DNA from: Azonexus sp.
Lineage (GTDB): Bacteria; Pseudomonadota; Gammaproteobacteria; Burkholderiales; Rhodocyclaceae
Direction: 5' to 3'
Assembly: GCF_023150235.1 (NCBI RefSeq)
Contig: NZ_JAKLLH010000022.1
Location: 1 to 53,747, forward strand
DNA: 53,747 nt
Within the stretch, counting starts at the first letter, position 1. Every line of letters begins with the position of its first letter. Both the position numbers and the translations under genes were made by a program. Shown piece after piece: positions 16,339 to 25,944 of the stretch. The notes under the pieces are model-generated. The model ran no database searches, was not told the DNA's origin, and saw only the letters and a program-made list of their open reading frames with translations.

Positions 16339-17806
16339 CCCGCTCCTCAAGTGGCTCTTGATCCCGATGGGGCTGCTGCTGGTCTTCGTCGGCATCAAGC
16401 TGTTCTCCAGCGAGCGGGGCGCCAAGCCCGCACCGGCCGGCGCTGCCAGCCAGCTCACACCCGAGGAAATGAAGGCACTGGGCGTCGAGGGCGACACGCC
16501 GCGCGATACCGTCGCCACGCTGGTCGCCCAGGTCAAGCAGTTGCGCAACGAGCTGCAGACCGCGCTCACCGACAACAAGAATCAGAAGGCCGAGAACGAG
16601 CGCATGCGTGCCCGCGAGGGTGCGATCGACCAGCGCATCCAGACTGCACTGGATGGCGAGCGTGGCCGTCTGCAGCAGGACCGTGACCAGGTGGCCAATG
16701 ACCGCCAGCAGACCCAGGGTCTGCTGCAAGACCTGCAGCGTCGCCTCGACGGCCTCTCCGGCAAGGGCGGCCAGGCCGATATGCCAGTCGGGCTGGGCCT
16801 GGAGGACGGCGACGGCAAGAACTTCGGCGGTAGTCAGAGCGGCGGCGCCCGCCCCAGCAGCAGCGTTGGCACCCGCTGGGTCGAGCCGGACGACGCGAAG
16901 CCGACCAAGAATGGCGGCACGACCGGCGGGCTGAACTTCCCGACGAGCTTCGGCCCGGCGCAGAAAGCCCTCTCGAACGCCGCCGATTCGGTGGCCGATA
17001 CTGGCACGCAGGCGGCCAACGCGGTGCGCCCGTCCGCCAAGCCGGTCTACACGGTGCCGTCGAACTCGACGCTGATGGGCTCAATCGCGATGACCGCGCT
17101 GATCGGGCGCGTGCCGATCGACGGCACGGTGAACGACCCGTACCCGTTCAAGGTGCTGATCGGCCCGGACAACCTGACCGCCAACGGCATCGACATTCCC
17201 GACGTGGCCGGCGCGGTTGTCAGCGGCACGGCCTCGGGCGACTGGACGCTTTCGTGCGTGCGTGGCCAGATTCGCAGCGTCACCTTCGTGTTCCAGGACG
17301 GCACGATCCGCACCGTGCCGGAGGACGGCAAGCGCGCGCAGGGCAGCGGCGGTCAAGCCAATGGCGCCAATGGCAACAGCACCACACACGGCGGCCTGGG
17401 CTGGATCAGTGATCCCTACGGCATCCCCTGCGTCTCAGGGGAGCGGCGCAGCAACGCCCAGCAGTACCTCGGCTCGCAGGCTTTGATCACCGCGGCCGGT
17501 GCCGGCGCGGCGTCGCTCATCAAGTCCAACAACGGCAGCGTTGCAGTTGTCGCCAACAGCAACGGCTCGCTCGGCACGGTCGGCATCAGCGGCAACGAGG
17601 CCATGGGCCGCATCCTGGCCGGCGGCGTGCAGGAAATGTCGCAGTGGGTCAACAAGCTCTACGGCCAGGCGTTCGCCGCGGTCTATGTACAGCCCGGCGC
17701 CAAGGTCGCCGTGCATCTGGAGCAGCCGCTCAACATCGACTACGACGCCAAGGGGCGCCGGGTCAATCACCGCATCGGAGGCGCCCATGCGTCGGATCTG
17801 GACTGA
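16328..17806 (+). CDS. ICE protein TIGR03752-like (TraB/VirB10-like)
   Basis: 492 residues. An N-terminal membrane helix (about 8-25) is followed by a coiled coil rich in Gln, Arg and Asp (about 60-145), a Gly/Pro linker and a C-terminal beta-barrel-like domain. This is the TraB/VirB10 plan, which spans inner and outer membranes and transmits ATPase energy to the pore. It lies in the conserved order between the TraK-like and lipoprotein genes. Confidence 0.85.
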   Translation: MKSNPLLKWLLIPMGLLLVFVGIKLFSSERGAKPAPAGAASQLTPEEMKALGVEGDTPRDTVATLVAQVKQLRNELQTALTDNKNQKAENERMRAREGAIDQRIQTALDGERGRLQQDRDQVANDRQQTQGLLQDLQRRLDGLSGKGGQADMPVGLGLEDGDGKNFGGSQSGGARPSSSVGTRWVEPDDAKPTKNGGTTGGLNFPTSFGPAQKALSNAADSVADTGTQAANAVRPSAKPVYTVPSNSTLMGSIAMTALIGRVPIDGTVNDPYPFKVLIGPDNLTANGIDIPDVAGAVVSGTASGDWTLSCVRGQIRSVTFVFQDGTIRTVPEDGKRAQGSGGQANGANGNSTTHGGLGWISDPYGIPCVSGERRSNAQQYLGSQALITAAGAGAASLIKSNNGSVAVVANSNGSLGTVGISGNEAMGRILAGGVQEMSQWVNKLYGQAFAAVYVQPGAKVAVHLEQPLNIDYDAKGRRVNHRIGGAHASDLD

Positions 17807-18224
17807 GGCGGCCGCGATCATGCTCGCGGTCATGGTGCTGGGCGGCTGCGCCACCAGCAAGGACCAACTGCTGCCACACGGCGACAGCACCATGCTCGAC
17901 GTCTGGCAGCAGGAGACCGGTGGGAGCGGCGCTGCCGGCGGGCAGACGGCGCGGCAACTGCTCGATGCGCGTCAGAGCCTGCGCCGCCCGCTGACCGACG
18001 CCGACGTGCAGGCAACGCCAGCCGCCAACGCCGCCTACACGCGCACGGCGAGCACCGAAATCTATCGGCAGTTCCGGCGCCTGCCGAATCCCGACCTGGT
18101 GATGTATGTGTTCCCGCACCTGGCCGGCACCGACCCGGTGCCCGTGCCCGGCTACAGCACGGTGTTTCCGCTGTATCAGCGTGTTCAGTATGCGATGCCG
18201 GGCGAGCGCGTGGAGGACTACTGA
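17787..18224 (+). CDS. ICE lipoprotein TIGR03751-like (TraV/VirB7-like)
   Basis: 145 residues with a lipobox (VLGGC, Cys at about 21). In MPF-G clusters the lipoprotein at this position is thought to stabilise the outer-membrane core, as VirB7/TraV do. It overlaps the preceding gene by 20 bp and its stop overlaps the next start by one base (TGATG), so translation is coupled. Confidence 0.82.
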   Translation: MRRIWTEAAAIMLAVMVLGGCATSKDQLLPHGDSTMLDVWQQETGGSGAAGGQTARQLLDARQSLRRPLTDADVQATPAANAAYTRTASTEIYRQFRRLPNPDLVMYVFPHLAGTDPVPVPGYSTVFPLYQRVQYAMPGERVEDY

Positions 18225-21127
18225 TGGCCTGGTCCATGCCATGGGTGCGCAAGGCAGCACCGTCCAGCACGCCTACGATCCCGTCAGCCAACATGGCCGA
18301 TGCAGCCGACGATGCCTGGGAGCGGCATGTGACCGCGCTCAGCGACGCTGGCATCCCGGAACCTGGCAGCGTGCTCGACGCGAGCCGGCGTCGGCCCGCG
18401 ACCCAGGCCGACCACGAGGCACTCTACGGCGTCGCGCCGTCGTTCGCAGACATGCTGCCCTGGGTGGAGTACCTGCCGGGCTCCAAGAGCATGCTGCTGG
18501 AGGACGGACAGTCGGTCGCAGCTTTCTTCGAGCTGGCGCCGGTGGGCACCGAAGGGCGCGAGATGGCTTGGCTGTGGCAGGCCAGGGACGCGCTGGAAAA
18601 CGCACTGCAGGACTCGTTCGACGAATTGGACGACAACCCTTGGGTGGTCCAGCTCTACGCCCAGGACGAATCGAACTGGGACAGCTACCTGCGCACGTTG
18701 GCGAGCTACGTGCGGCCGCGTGCCCAGGGCAGCGCGTTCAGTGCGTTCTACCTGCGTTTCTTTGCGCACCATTTGCGCGCCATCGCGAAGCCAGGCGGCT
18801 TGTTCGAGGACACGACGGTGACGCGCCTGCCGTGGCGCGGCCAGGCGCGGCGGGTACGCATGGTGGTCTATCGGCGCACGCCCAACGCCGCATCGGCCCG
18901 CCGCAGCCAGTCGCCCGAGCAGGCGCTGGCGACGATCTGCGACCGGCTCGTCGGCGGACTCGCGAACGCGGGTGTGAAGACCCGCCGCCTGGCTGCCGCC
19001 GACATCCACGACTGGCTGCTGCGCTGGTTCAATCCGCATCCCACGCTGCTGGGTCCGACCACCGAGGACCGGGAACGCTTCTACGCACTGACCCGCTATC
19101 CCGAGGAGGCAGAGGAAGGTGAGATCGAACTGGCAGGGGGCGACTTCGCGCAGCGGCTGTTCTTCGGCCAACCGCGCTCGGACGTGGATAACGGCACCTG
19201 GCTGTTCGACGGCCTGCCGCATCGGGTCATCGTCATGGACCGTTTGCGCATGCCGCCCGCGACGGGCCACATCACCGGCGAGACGCGCAAGGGCGGCGAT
19301 GCGGTCAACGCGCTGTTCGACCAGATGCCGGAAGATACGGTGATGTGCCTGACGCTGGTCGCCACACCGCAGGACGTGCTCGAAGCGCACCTGAACCACC
19401 TGAGCAAGAAATCCGTCGGCGAGACCTTGGCTTCCGAGCAGACCCGGCAGGACGTGCAGCAGGCGCGCGGCCTGATCGGCAGTGCGCACAAGCTCTATCG
19501 CGGCGCGCTGGCCTTCTACCTGCAGGGCCGCGATCTGCCCCAGCTCGACGCACGCGGGCTGCAACTGGTCAACGTCATGCTCAACGCCGGCCTGCAGCCA
19601 GTGCGCGAGGAAGACGAGGTGGCGCCGCTCAACAGCTATTTGCGCTGGCTGCCCTGCGTGTTCGACCCGGCCCTGGACAAGCGCCAGTGGTACACCCAGC
19701 TGATGTTCGCGCAGCACGCCGCGAACCTCGCGCCGGTGTGGGGCCGCAGCCAGGGGACGGGGCATCCGGGCATCACCTTCTTCAACCGCGGCGGCGGTCC
19801 GATCACCTTCGATCCCTTGAACCGGCTCGACCGGCAGATGAACGCGCATCTGTTCTTGTTCGGCCCCACCGGCTCGGGCAAGAGCGCGACCCTGAACAAC
19901 ATCCTGAACCAGGTGACGGCGATCTACCGGCCGCGCCTGTTCATCGTCGAGGCGGGCAACAGCTTCGGCCTGTTCGGCGACTTCGCCGCGCGCCTGGGGC
20001 TGACGGTGCATCGCGTCAAGCTCGCCCCCGGTGCGGGGGTGAGCCTCGCGCCCTTCGCCGACGCGCACCGGCTGGTGGACACGCCCAGCCAGGTGCAGAC
20101 GCTGGACGCCGACGACCTGGACGAAGACCGCGACGCGGCGGCGCAGGTCGCGGATGCGGACGAGCAGCGCGACGTGCTGGGTGAGCTGGAGATCACCGCG
20201 CGGCTGATGATCACCGGCGGCGAGGACAAGGAAGAGGCCCGCATGACGCGCGCCGATCGCAGCCTGATCCGTCAGTGCATCCTCGACGCGGCGCAGCGTT
20301 GCGTTGCCGAGAAGCGCACGGTGCTCACGCGCGACGTGCGCGATGCGCTGCGCGAGCGCGCTCGCGACGCCACGCTGCCGGAGACGCGGCGCGCCCGCCT
20401 GCTGGAGATGGCCGACGCGATGGACATGTTCTGCCAGGGTGTCGATGGCGAGATGTTCGACCGCCCCGGCACGCCGTGGCCCGAGGCGGACATCACCATC
20501 GTCGATCTGGCCACCTTCGCGCGCGAAGGCTACAACGCCCAGCTCTCGATCGCCTACATCAGCCTCATCAACACGGTGAACAACATCGCCGAGCGCGACC
20601 AGTTCCTCGGCCGGCCGATCATCAACGTCACCGATGAGGGCCACATCATCACCAAGAACCCGCTGCTCGCGCCTTACGTGGTCAAGATCACGAAGATGTG
20701 GCGCAAGCTCGGCGCCTGGTACTGGCTGGCGACGCAGAACATCGACGACCTGCCCAAGGCGGCCGAGCCGATGCTCAACATGATCGAGTGGTGGATCTGC
20801 CTGTCCATGCCACCCAATGAGGTGGAGAAGATCGCGCGCTTCCGCGAGTTGAACCCGGCGCAGAAGGCACTGATGCTGTCTGCCCGCAAGGAGGCCGGCA
20901 AGTTCACCGAAGGCGTGATCCTCTCGAAGTCGATGGAAGTGCTGTTCCGCGCGGTGCCGCCCAGCTTGTACCTGGCGCTGGCGCAGACCGAACCGGAAGA
21001 GAAGGCCGAGCGCTTCCAGCTGATGCAGCAGTACGGCATTGGTGAGCTGGATGCCGCCTTCAAGGTGGCCGAGAAGATCGACCGCGCCCGCGGCATCGAG
21101 TCGCTTGCGCTCGATGCGTTGGCGTGA
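18224..21127 (+). CDS. VirB4/TraC-like conjugative ATPase (TIGR03744-like)
   Basis: 967 residues. Walker A GPTGSGKS starts at residue 547, and a Walker B-like segment INVTDEGHII lies near 804. This is the motor ATPase that powers pilus assembly and substrate export in the mating pore. The frame is uninterrupted and of normal length, so this part of the element looks functionally intact. The next gene starts 11 nt downstream. Confidence 0.93.
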   Translation: MAWSMPWVRKAAPSSTPTIPSANMADAADDAWERHVTALSDAGIPEPGSVLDASRRRPATQADHEALYGVAPSFADMLPWVEYLPGSKSMLLEDGQSVAAFFELAPVGTEGREMAWLWQARDALENALQDSFDELDDNPWVVQLYAQDESNWDSYLRTLASYVRPRAQGSAFSAFYLRFFAHHLRAIAKPGGLFEDTTVTRLPWRGQARRVRMVVYRRTPNAASARRSQSPEQALATICDRLVGGLANAGVKTRRLAAADIHDWLLRWFNPHPTLLGPTTEDRERFYALTRYPEEAEEGEIELAGGDFAQRLFFGQPRSDVDNGTWLFDGLPHRVIVMDRLRMPPATGHITGETRKGGDAVNALFDQMPEDTVMCLTLVATPQDVLEAHLNHLSKKSVGETLASEQTRQDVQQARGLIGSAHKLYRGALAFYLQGRDLPQLDARGLQLVNVMLNAGLQPVREEDEVAPLNSYLRWLPCVFDPALDKRQWYTQLMFAQHAANLAPVWGRSQGTGHPGITFFNRGGGPITFDPLNRLDRQMNAHLFLFGPTGSGKSATLNNILNQVTAIYRPRLFIVEAGNSFGLFGDFAARLGLTVHRVKLAPGAGVSLAPFADAHRLVDTPSQVQTLDADDLDEDRDAAAQVADADEQRDVLGELEITARLMITGGEDKEEARMTRADRSLIRQCILDAAQRCVAEKRTVLTRDVRDALRERARDATLPETRRARLLEMADAMDMFCQGVDGEMFDRPGTPWPEADITIVDLATFAREGYNAQLSIAYISLINTVNNIAERDQFLGRPIINVTDEGHIITKNPLLAPYVVKITKMWRKLGAWYWLATQNIDDLPKAAEPMLNMIEWWICLSMPPNEVEKIARFRELNPAQKALMLSARKEAGKFTEGVILSKSMEVLFRAVPPSLYLALAQTEPEEKAERFQLMQQYGIGELDAAFKVAEKIDRARGIESLALDALA

Positions 21128-21138
21128 AGGAGGGAAAG

Positions 21139-21906
21139 ATGCCGCTGCCTCGTTTTGTCCGTTCCCGCCTCTTCCTCGCCGGGCTGCTGGCGAGCGCGAT
21201 GCTGCTCTCCGCAGCTGTGTGGGCTTTCCTGCACCTGTATGCCGCAAGACCCGACGAGCGTTCCGCCCGCGCGGAGTTGCCCGTCACCGCTGCGGTTCAT
21301 GTCGAGCCTGATTCATCGGCGCCAGCAGGTCCGCCCTGGCGCTACGGCCGGGCGGATGCGCGTTTCACGGTGGTCGAGTACGCCGACCTCGAATGCCCGT
21401 TCTGCCGCGCGTATTTTGTCGTACTCAAACGCTGGATCGACCAACATCCCGAGGTCGCCTGGCAATGGCATCACCTGCCGCTGTCGATGCATGAGCCCGC
21501 AGCGTCCGCAGAGGCGCGCCTGGTCGAGTGCGTCGGCCAGACCGGCGGTCACACCGCGTTCTGGCAGGCCGTGGAGTGGGTCTATGCCCATACGCGCGGC
21601 GACGGGCAGGGCTTGCCCGAGGGCCTGCGCTATCCCGACCTCACGCCCGACGCGCAGCAATGCCTCAACTCCGAGCGGCCGGATGCGGTGATCCGCGCGC
21701 AGGCGGCCAAAGCTGCCCGGCAGCACATCGCCGCCACGCCCACGCTGCGCCTGCAAGACCGCCAGTCCGGCAAGACGCTGCTGCTACGCGGGCCTGTCGA
21801 CGGTGACGCCTTGCTGTCGGCCATCGATTTGCTGGCCGCAGGGGGCACCGATGCCCCGTCAACAAAGGAAATGCCTGCCGAGCCCATCGGCGACATGCCC
21901 AGGTAG
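21139..21906 (+). CDS. DsbA/DsbG-like thiol oxidoreductase of the ICE
   Basis: 255 residues with an N-terminal membrane segment or uncleaved signal (about 10-33) and a thioredoxin-fold domain with the redox motif CPFC (86-89). Proteins of this type in conjugative clusters oxidise or isomerise disulfides in pore components, of which several here are Cys-containing periplasmic proteins. The start is chosen for AAGGAGGG about 5 nt upstream. A C-terminal tail rich in Ala and Pro is unassigned. Confidence 0.85.
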   Translation: MPLPRFVRSRLFLAGLLASAMLLSAAVWAFLHLYAARPDERSARAELPVTAAVHVEPDSSAPAGPPWRYGRADARFTVVEYADLECPFCRAYFVVLKRWIDQHPEVAWQWHHLPLSMHEPAASAEARLVECVGQTGGHTAFWQAVEWVYAHTRGDGQGLPEGLRYPDLTPDAQQCLNSERPDAVIRAQAAKAARQHIAATPTLRLQDRQSGKTLLLRGPVDGDALLSAIDLLAAGGTDAPSTKEMPAEPIGDMPR

Positions 21907-21977
21907 CCACGATCTTCAAGGCTACGACGCGGCCTGGCCGCGCTGATCGACCCCGTTCGCTTCGCATCCCTCGACGC

Positions 21978-22074
21978 GAACAGCCACTGCGCGAGCGGTG
22001 GTGGATGCCGCTGTTCCCTTATTCACATTCCCATCGTCCCTGGAGGGTTCGCCCTTCCGGGGCGGGCGTCCTCC
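21978..22074 (+). promoter_or_regulatory. structured leader upstream of radC-like gene, candidate cis-regulatory RNA
   Basis: Two hairpins lie in the 192-bp gap before the RadC-like gene. Hairpin 1 (21978-22016) has outer arms GAACAGC/GCTGTTC and an inner CCACTG/CGGTGG stem. Hairpin 2 (22042-22074) has GGAGG/CCTCC outer arms and CGCCC/GGGCG inner arms with a TTCC turn. The ribosome-binding site (GGAGG, 22088-22092) lies just after and repeats the anti-SD-like arm composition. A published radC RNA motif occurs upstream of radC-like genes in mobile elements; whether this is that motif was not tested. Confidence 0.5.
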
Positions 22075-22098
22075 CACTTCATCCTTTGGAGGTTCGCC

Positions 22099-22593
22099 AT
22101 GTCTTATACAGTTACCGACTCCCACCCGGAGTCACTGGCCCTGATCGCCACCCAGCACGAGGATTGGATCATCCAGCAGGCCATCCTCTTGCTGGAGCAC
22201 CGCATCTTCAAGGCCGGGCCTTGCCTCTCCTGTCCCGCCGCCGTGCGCGACTACCTGCGTCTGAAGCTCGTCGCCGAGCCCAACGAAGTCTTCGCCGTCA
22301 TCTTCCTGGACAGCCAGCACCGCGCGCTGGCCTACGAGCAGCTGTTCAAGGGCTCGATTGACCAGACCTCGGTGTACCCGCGGGTGGTCGTCCAGCGCGC
22401 CTTGGCCCTCAACGCCTCGGCATTGATCCTGGCGCACCAGCATCCATCGGGGATGACCGAGCCCTCGGCCGCCGATCGCGCGCTCACGGAACGGCTCAAA
22501 ACCGCCCTGGCCATGGTCGATGTCCGGGTGGTGGATCACTTCATCGTCGGTGAGGGCGCGCCGTACTCCTTTGCCGAAGCCGGTCTGCTGTAG
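22099..22593 (+). CDS. radC: RadC-like JAB/MPN domain protein
   Basis: 164 residues with the JAMM metalloprotease-like motif HQHPSG (H113, H115) and Asp126 in SAADRAL. RadC-like proteins are widespread on ICEs and plasmids; despite the name, a DNA repair role is not established. It sits inside the tra block, behind a structured leader and ahead of a terminator-like hairpin (22637-22658), so it may form its own transcription unit. Confidence 0.9.
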   Translation: MSYTVTDSHPESLALIATQHEDWIIQQAILLLEHRIFKAGPCLSCPAAVRDYLRLKLVAEPNEVFAVIFLDSQHRALAYEQLFKGSIDQTSVYPRVVVQRALALNASALILAHQHPSGMTEPSAADRALTERLKTALAMVDVRVVDHFIVGEGAPYSFAEAGLL

Positions 22594-22636
22594 CCGCAGT
22601 CTGCATCCGGCCTCTCCACGCAGCGTCATTCAACCC

Positions 22637-22658
22637 TGCGGGAGCCTCGGCTCCCGCA
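22637..22658 (+). terminator. terminator-like hairpin after radC
   Basis: Perfect arms TGCGGGAGCC / GGCTCCCGCA around TC, followed by TTCCTTTC, about 44 nt after the radC stop. The U-tract is imperfect, so termination may be partial. Confidence 0.6.
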
Positions 22659-22769
22659 TTCCTTTCGTGGTTGCCCCAAAGCGGAATGGTTGCGGTGCGC
22701 TTTCTTTGTCGCGAACGGAGCGGCGTTGGCGTTCGATTGGGGCTTCGATCGATTTCCAGGACGCCCGCC

Positions 22770-23219
22770 ATGATGGCTCCCCATTCCTTCATCTCTCAGC
22801 GCTTGCGAGCCATCGGCACGGCCCTCGCGTCGTGGGTCGTTGTGTCGTCCGCACTCAGTACGGCGGCGACGGCGGCCGAGGTGCTCGTGATCACCGACAG
22901 CGGCCACCCCGTGCGGGTAGCGGCCGGTACGCGCGTCGTCGAACTGGACCTGCCGGCGCGCATCGAGGCCGAGTTGGCTGCAGGCATGCCGGCCGATCCC
23001 GCCCGCGCCTCCGCCATCGTGCAGCAACGCCTGCGCGAGGGTGGGCCGGACTTGCAGCGCCGCATCGGGCGCGCCTACCAGGACGTCGCGGAGGCCTGGG
23101 GCCTGGGCATCGCCAAGGTGCCCGCCGTGGTCGTCGACCGGCGCTACGTAGTTTATGGCGAGCCGGATGTTGCCCGCGCCGCGGCACGCATCGAAACCTA
23201 TCGGAGGACCCAGCCATGA
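22770..23219 (+). CDS. exported ICE protein, TIGR03757-like
   Basis: 149 residues with a signal peptide (ending near TAATAA) and a small thioredoxin-like domain (VLVITDSGHPV, then AKVPAVVVDRRYVVYG). No CxxC is present, so it is not a redox enzyme. TraW/TrbC-like proteins of F-type systems have a comparable role in pilus assembly. The stop overlaps the next gene by 4 bp. Confidence 0.82.
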   Translation: MMAPHSFISQRLRAIGTALASWVVVSSALSTAATAAEVLVITDSGHPVRVAAGTRVVELDLPARIEAELAAGMPADPARASAIVQQRLREGGPDLQRRIGRAYQDVAEAWGLGIAKVPAVVVDRRYVVYGEPDVARAAARIETYRRTQP

Positions 23220-24166
23220 TCCGCCTGCCGTCGACACCTTCGCGCCGCATGCGCGTGGCGGGCGCCTCGCTGCTGTTGGCCGGCGCAGCTTCGTCTTTCG
23301 CCCTGGACACGGCCACCATCGTGGCCTCAGCACTGTCGCCGGATTGCCTGGAGTACCGCGTCGTCGGCATCTGCTACTGGCTGTTCTGCACGCCGTTCGG
23401 CTGCTCGGTGCGCACCTCGGTGAAGGTGCGGCATTACGTGCCCGACGCAGTGGTGTCGAGCTACTCGAACACCGGCGAAAACCCGTGGATCGAAGTGCGT
23501 CCGATGAGTGTGCCCAACCCCACGGCCCGGGCCGGCGGCGATGGCACCACCAACCACGACAACGAGAACAACCTCGGCAAGTTCAAGAACGCGGACGTGA
23601 TCGGGCATCCCGCCGGCGCGGTGTTCAGCCAGTTCGCCAGCGCATCCGGCTACACCTGCCAGGGTGCGGGCACGGCCTTCATGCCGTACCTGTTGAGCAC
23701 GCTCGATACGCTGGCCTGGCGCTACAACATCCCCGAGATGGTGTACCCGGAAGCATTGATCCCCGGCATGCGCGAGATCGGCGGTCGCACGACGCTGAAC
23801 CTGTGGGGCAACGTCTATGCGCGCGGCGGCTTCCTGCACCAGACCGACGACTACAAGAGCGGCGCCGTGGTCGCTCAGCGCGCGGGCGACATCGTGACCC
23901 GCCGCGCCCAGCCGCACGTCTATCAACCGCTGCTGGCAACAGCGCGCGACGGCTACTGGCCCGCCGGCGCGCTTGTGGAGACCGACGCCTCGACCGGCAA
24001 GTGGCAGGAGCTGACGCCGACGCTCTCGACCTCCTGCGCGGTCTTCCCGCACAGCAATACGCGGGTACAGGCCCAACAGGGTGACTACGCCTGGGCGCTG
24101 TGGCGGCCCTATGCCTGCTGCCGGCGGCGCGGACAGGTGTTTCTCGGCAGCGTCGATTTCATGTGA
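23216..24166 (+). CDS. TraU-like ICE protein, TIGR03756-like
   Basis: 316 residues, exported, Cys-rich (for example GICYWLFCTPFGC). Its plan is that of TraU-type periplasmic proteins required for DNA transfer and pilus assembly in F-like systems. The many cysteines are plausible clients of the DsbG-like protein encoded at 21139. It overlaps the previous gene by 4 bp and is followed 9 nt later by the next. Confidence 0.82.
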   Translation: MIRLPSTPSRRMRVAGASLLLAGAASSFALDTATIVASALSPDCLEYRVVGICYWLFCTPFGCSVRTSVKVRHYVPDAVVSSYSNTGENPWIEVRPMSVPNPTARAGGDGTTNHDNENNLGKFKNADVIGHPAGAVFSQFASASGYTCQGAGTAFMPYLLSTLDTLAWRYNIPEMVYPEALIPGMREIGGRTTLNLWGNVYARGGFLHQTDDYKSGAVVAQRAGDIVTRRAQPHVYQPLLATARDGYWPAGALVETDASTGKWQELTPTLSTSCAVFPHSNTRVQAQQGDYAWALWRPYACCRRRGQVFLGSVDFM

Positions 24167-24175
24167 GGTGATCCG

Positions 24176-25579
24176 ATGAAGGCGTCCATTTCCCGTTTCA
24201 TTCAACGCACCAAACCCTATAGGCTGGCCGTCGCATTCGCCTGCGCCTTCACGGTAGCGGTAGGCGTCGCATGGGCGCAGACCCGCATCGACCCGAGCGG
24301 CGCGAACGTGAACGGAAGCGTCATCGGCGACGATGTGCTCTACAGCATCGGCGGCGGTCGTGCCGTGTCCATGAGCGGCGCCGGGAACATGCAAAGCATC
24401 GGCGTCGGGATCGGCTGGAACAGCAACCTGATCTGCGGAAACATGAGCATCACGACCACGCTGCAGAACCAGCTCAACGGCATCACCAACGGGTTCCAGT
24501 CGATCATGAGCACCGTGATCCAGAACGCCACCAGTGCCGTGGCATCGCTACCGGCGTTGATCATCCAGCGCGCCGATCCCGGCCTCTACAACCTGCTCAC
24601 CAACGGCGTCCTGCAGGCCCGTCTGGATTTCGACCGCTCGAAGATGACCTGCCGGGCCATCGCCAACCGGATGGCCGACATGGCCGGCGGTCAGGCCGGC
24701 TGGGACCAGCTCGCCGAGGGCATGGCACTGCGGGATGCGGTCAGCGGCAACGATGCCGTGTCGGCCATCGAGCAGGCCGAGTCGAACAGGGGCAACAACG
24801 GCGTGCCTTGGGTCGGCGGCAGCAACGCGGGCGGTTCGGGGCAGGGTTCGATCAAGGTGGTGGGCGACGTGACCCGCGCGGGCTACAACCTGCTCAACGG
24901 CCGCAGCGTCACGGACACCTCGTCGATTCCGCGCGCTTCCTGCGGCAACCGGCTGACCTGCCAGACCTGGAGCTCGCCAGATGCCGCCGCCGCCTTTGCA
25001 ACCCGCGTGCTGGGCGAGCGCGAGCAGCGCACCTGCGAGAGCTGCACGAAGACGCAGACCACGCCCGGCGTGGGGCTGACGCCGGTGATCCAGGAGGAGT
25101 ACGAGACCAAGCTGCAGGCGCTGCAGGATCTGGTGACTCGTGCGAAGCCAACGACGGTGACAAACCTGGAGGCGGCTAGTAGCAATTCGCTGCCGATCAC
25201 CCGTGGTGTGATCGAGGCCCTGCGGGACGAGCCCGACCAGGATCTGCTGGGCAAGCGCCTGGCCTCGGAGGCTGCACTCTCCAGCGTGCTGGAAAAGGCC
25301 TTGCTGTTGCAGCGCACGCTGTTGACCGGCAAGAAGGAGCCTAACGTCGCCGCCAATGAGCTGGCCGTGAAGGCGGTCGATCAGGAGAACGGCACGCTGG
25401 AGCAGGAGATCAACAACCTCAAGACCGAGCTCGAACTGCGGCGCGCTCTGGCCGGAAATTCCGCGATGGCGATCATTCAACGGCACAGCACCAGGGCTGG
25501 CGGATCGCGCGGCATCTTCGAGGGTGACACGACCCGTGACCGGCTCAAGGAAGTGCAGAAGCCGCGGGGCACGCCATGA
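24176..25579 (+). CDS. ICE protein TIGR03755-like (TraH-like position)
   Basis: 467 residues with a long signal peptide (about 1-38, ending GVAWA), a Gly/Asn-rich N-terminal domain and a C-terminal coiled coil (about 380-430). By order (after TraU-like, before TraG) it corresponds to the TraH-like outer-membrane-associated family. The four-cysteine cluster CGNRLTC...CESC is notable. It overlaps the next gene by 4 bp. Confidence 0.8.
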   Translation: MKASISRFIQRTKPYRLAVAFACAFTVAVGVAWAQTRIDPSGANVNGSVIGDDVLYSIGGGRAVSMSGAGNMQSIGVGIGWNSNLICGNMSITTTLQNQLNGITNGFQSIMSTVIQNATSAVASLPALIIQRADPGLYNLLTNGVLQARLDFDRSKMTCRAIANRMADMAGGQAGWDQLAEGMALRDAVSGNDAVSAIEQAESNRGNNGVPWVGGSNAGGSGQGSIKVVGDVTRAGYNLLNGRSVTDTSSIPRASCGNRLTCQTWSSPDAAAAFATRVLGEREQRTCESCTKTQTTPGVGLTPVIQEEYETKLQALQDLVTRAKPTTVTNLEAASSNSLPITRGVIEALRDEPDQDLLGKRLASEAALSSVLEKALLLQRTLLTGKKEPNVAANELAVKAVDQENGTLEQEINNLKTELELRRALAGNSAMAIIQRHSTRAGGSRGIFEGDTTRDRLKEVQKPRGTP

Positions 25580-25929
25580 GCATCAAGAGTTGGCTGCGGC
25601 CGGCGTGGCTGTTCAACCGCCGCGTCGGCATGGCGTTGCTGTGGGCGCTGCTGGTCGCTTGCATTGCCGTGGCCGTGAATATCGTCGGTATCGGCATCGT
25701 CGGCAGTATCGATGACTGGGAGCGCTGGCTGCGCGCGCATTCGGCGCACTTCCTGGTCTGGCGGCTGCTTGTCTACACGGTGACGGCCTATGGCTGGTGG
25801 TGGATGCGCGGGCCCCTGCGCGAGCGCGAGCCCGAGTCGGAGGCGCACCAGCGCCTGCTGCGCGTCGAGATCGCGGCCGTGGTCACCATCGTGCTGCTCG
25901 AAGCCAGCCAACTACTGCGCGCAAGCTGA
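25576..25929 (+). CDS. small two-helix membrane protein of the ICE
   Basis: 117 residues with membrane segments at about 18-42 and 58-75 and another near the C-terminus. Genes of this size stand between the TIGR03755 and traG genes in many ICEclc-like elements. Function unknown. It overlaps the upstream gene by 4 bp and is 15 nt from traG. Confidence 0.72.
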   Translation: MSIKSWLRPAWLFNRRVGMALLWALLVACIAVAVNIVGIGIVGSIDDWERWLRAHSAHFLVWRLLVYTVTAYGWWWMRGPLREREPESEAHQRLLRVEIAAVVTIVLLEASQLLRAS

Positions 25930-25944
25930 GGCGGGGAGAATGAA

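Noticed and set aside
18284-21247. Very long minus-strand frame antisense to the VirB4-like gene
   Set aside because: High-GC shadow frame; low-complexity, Arg/His/Leu-rich translation with no domain, and the plus strand has clear ATPase motifs.
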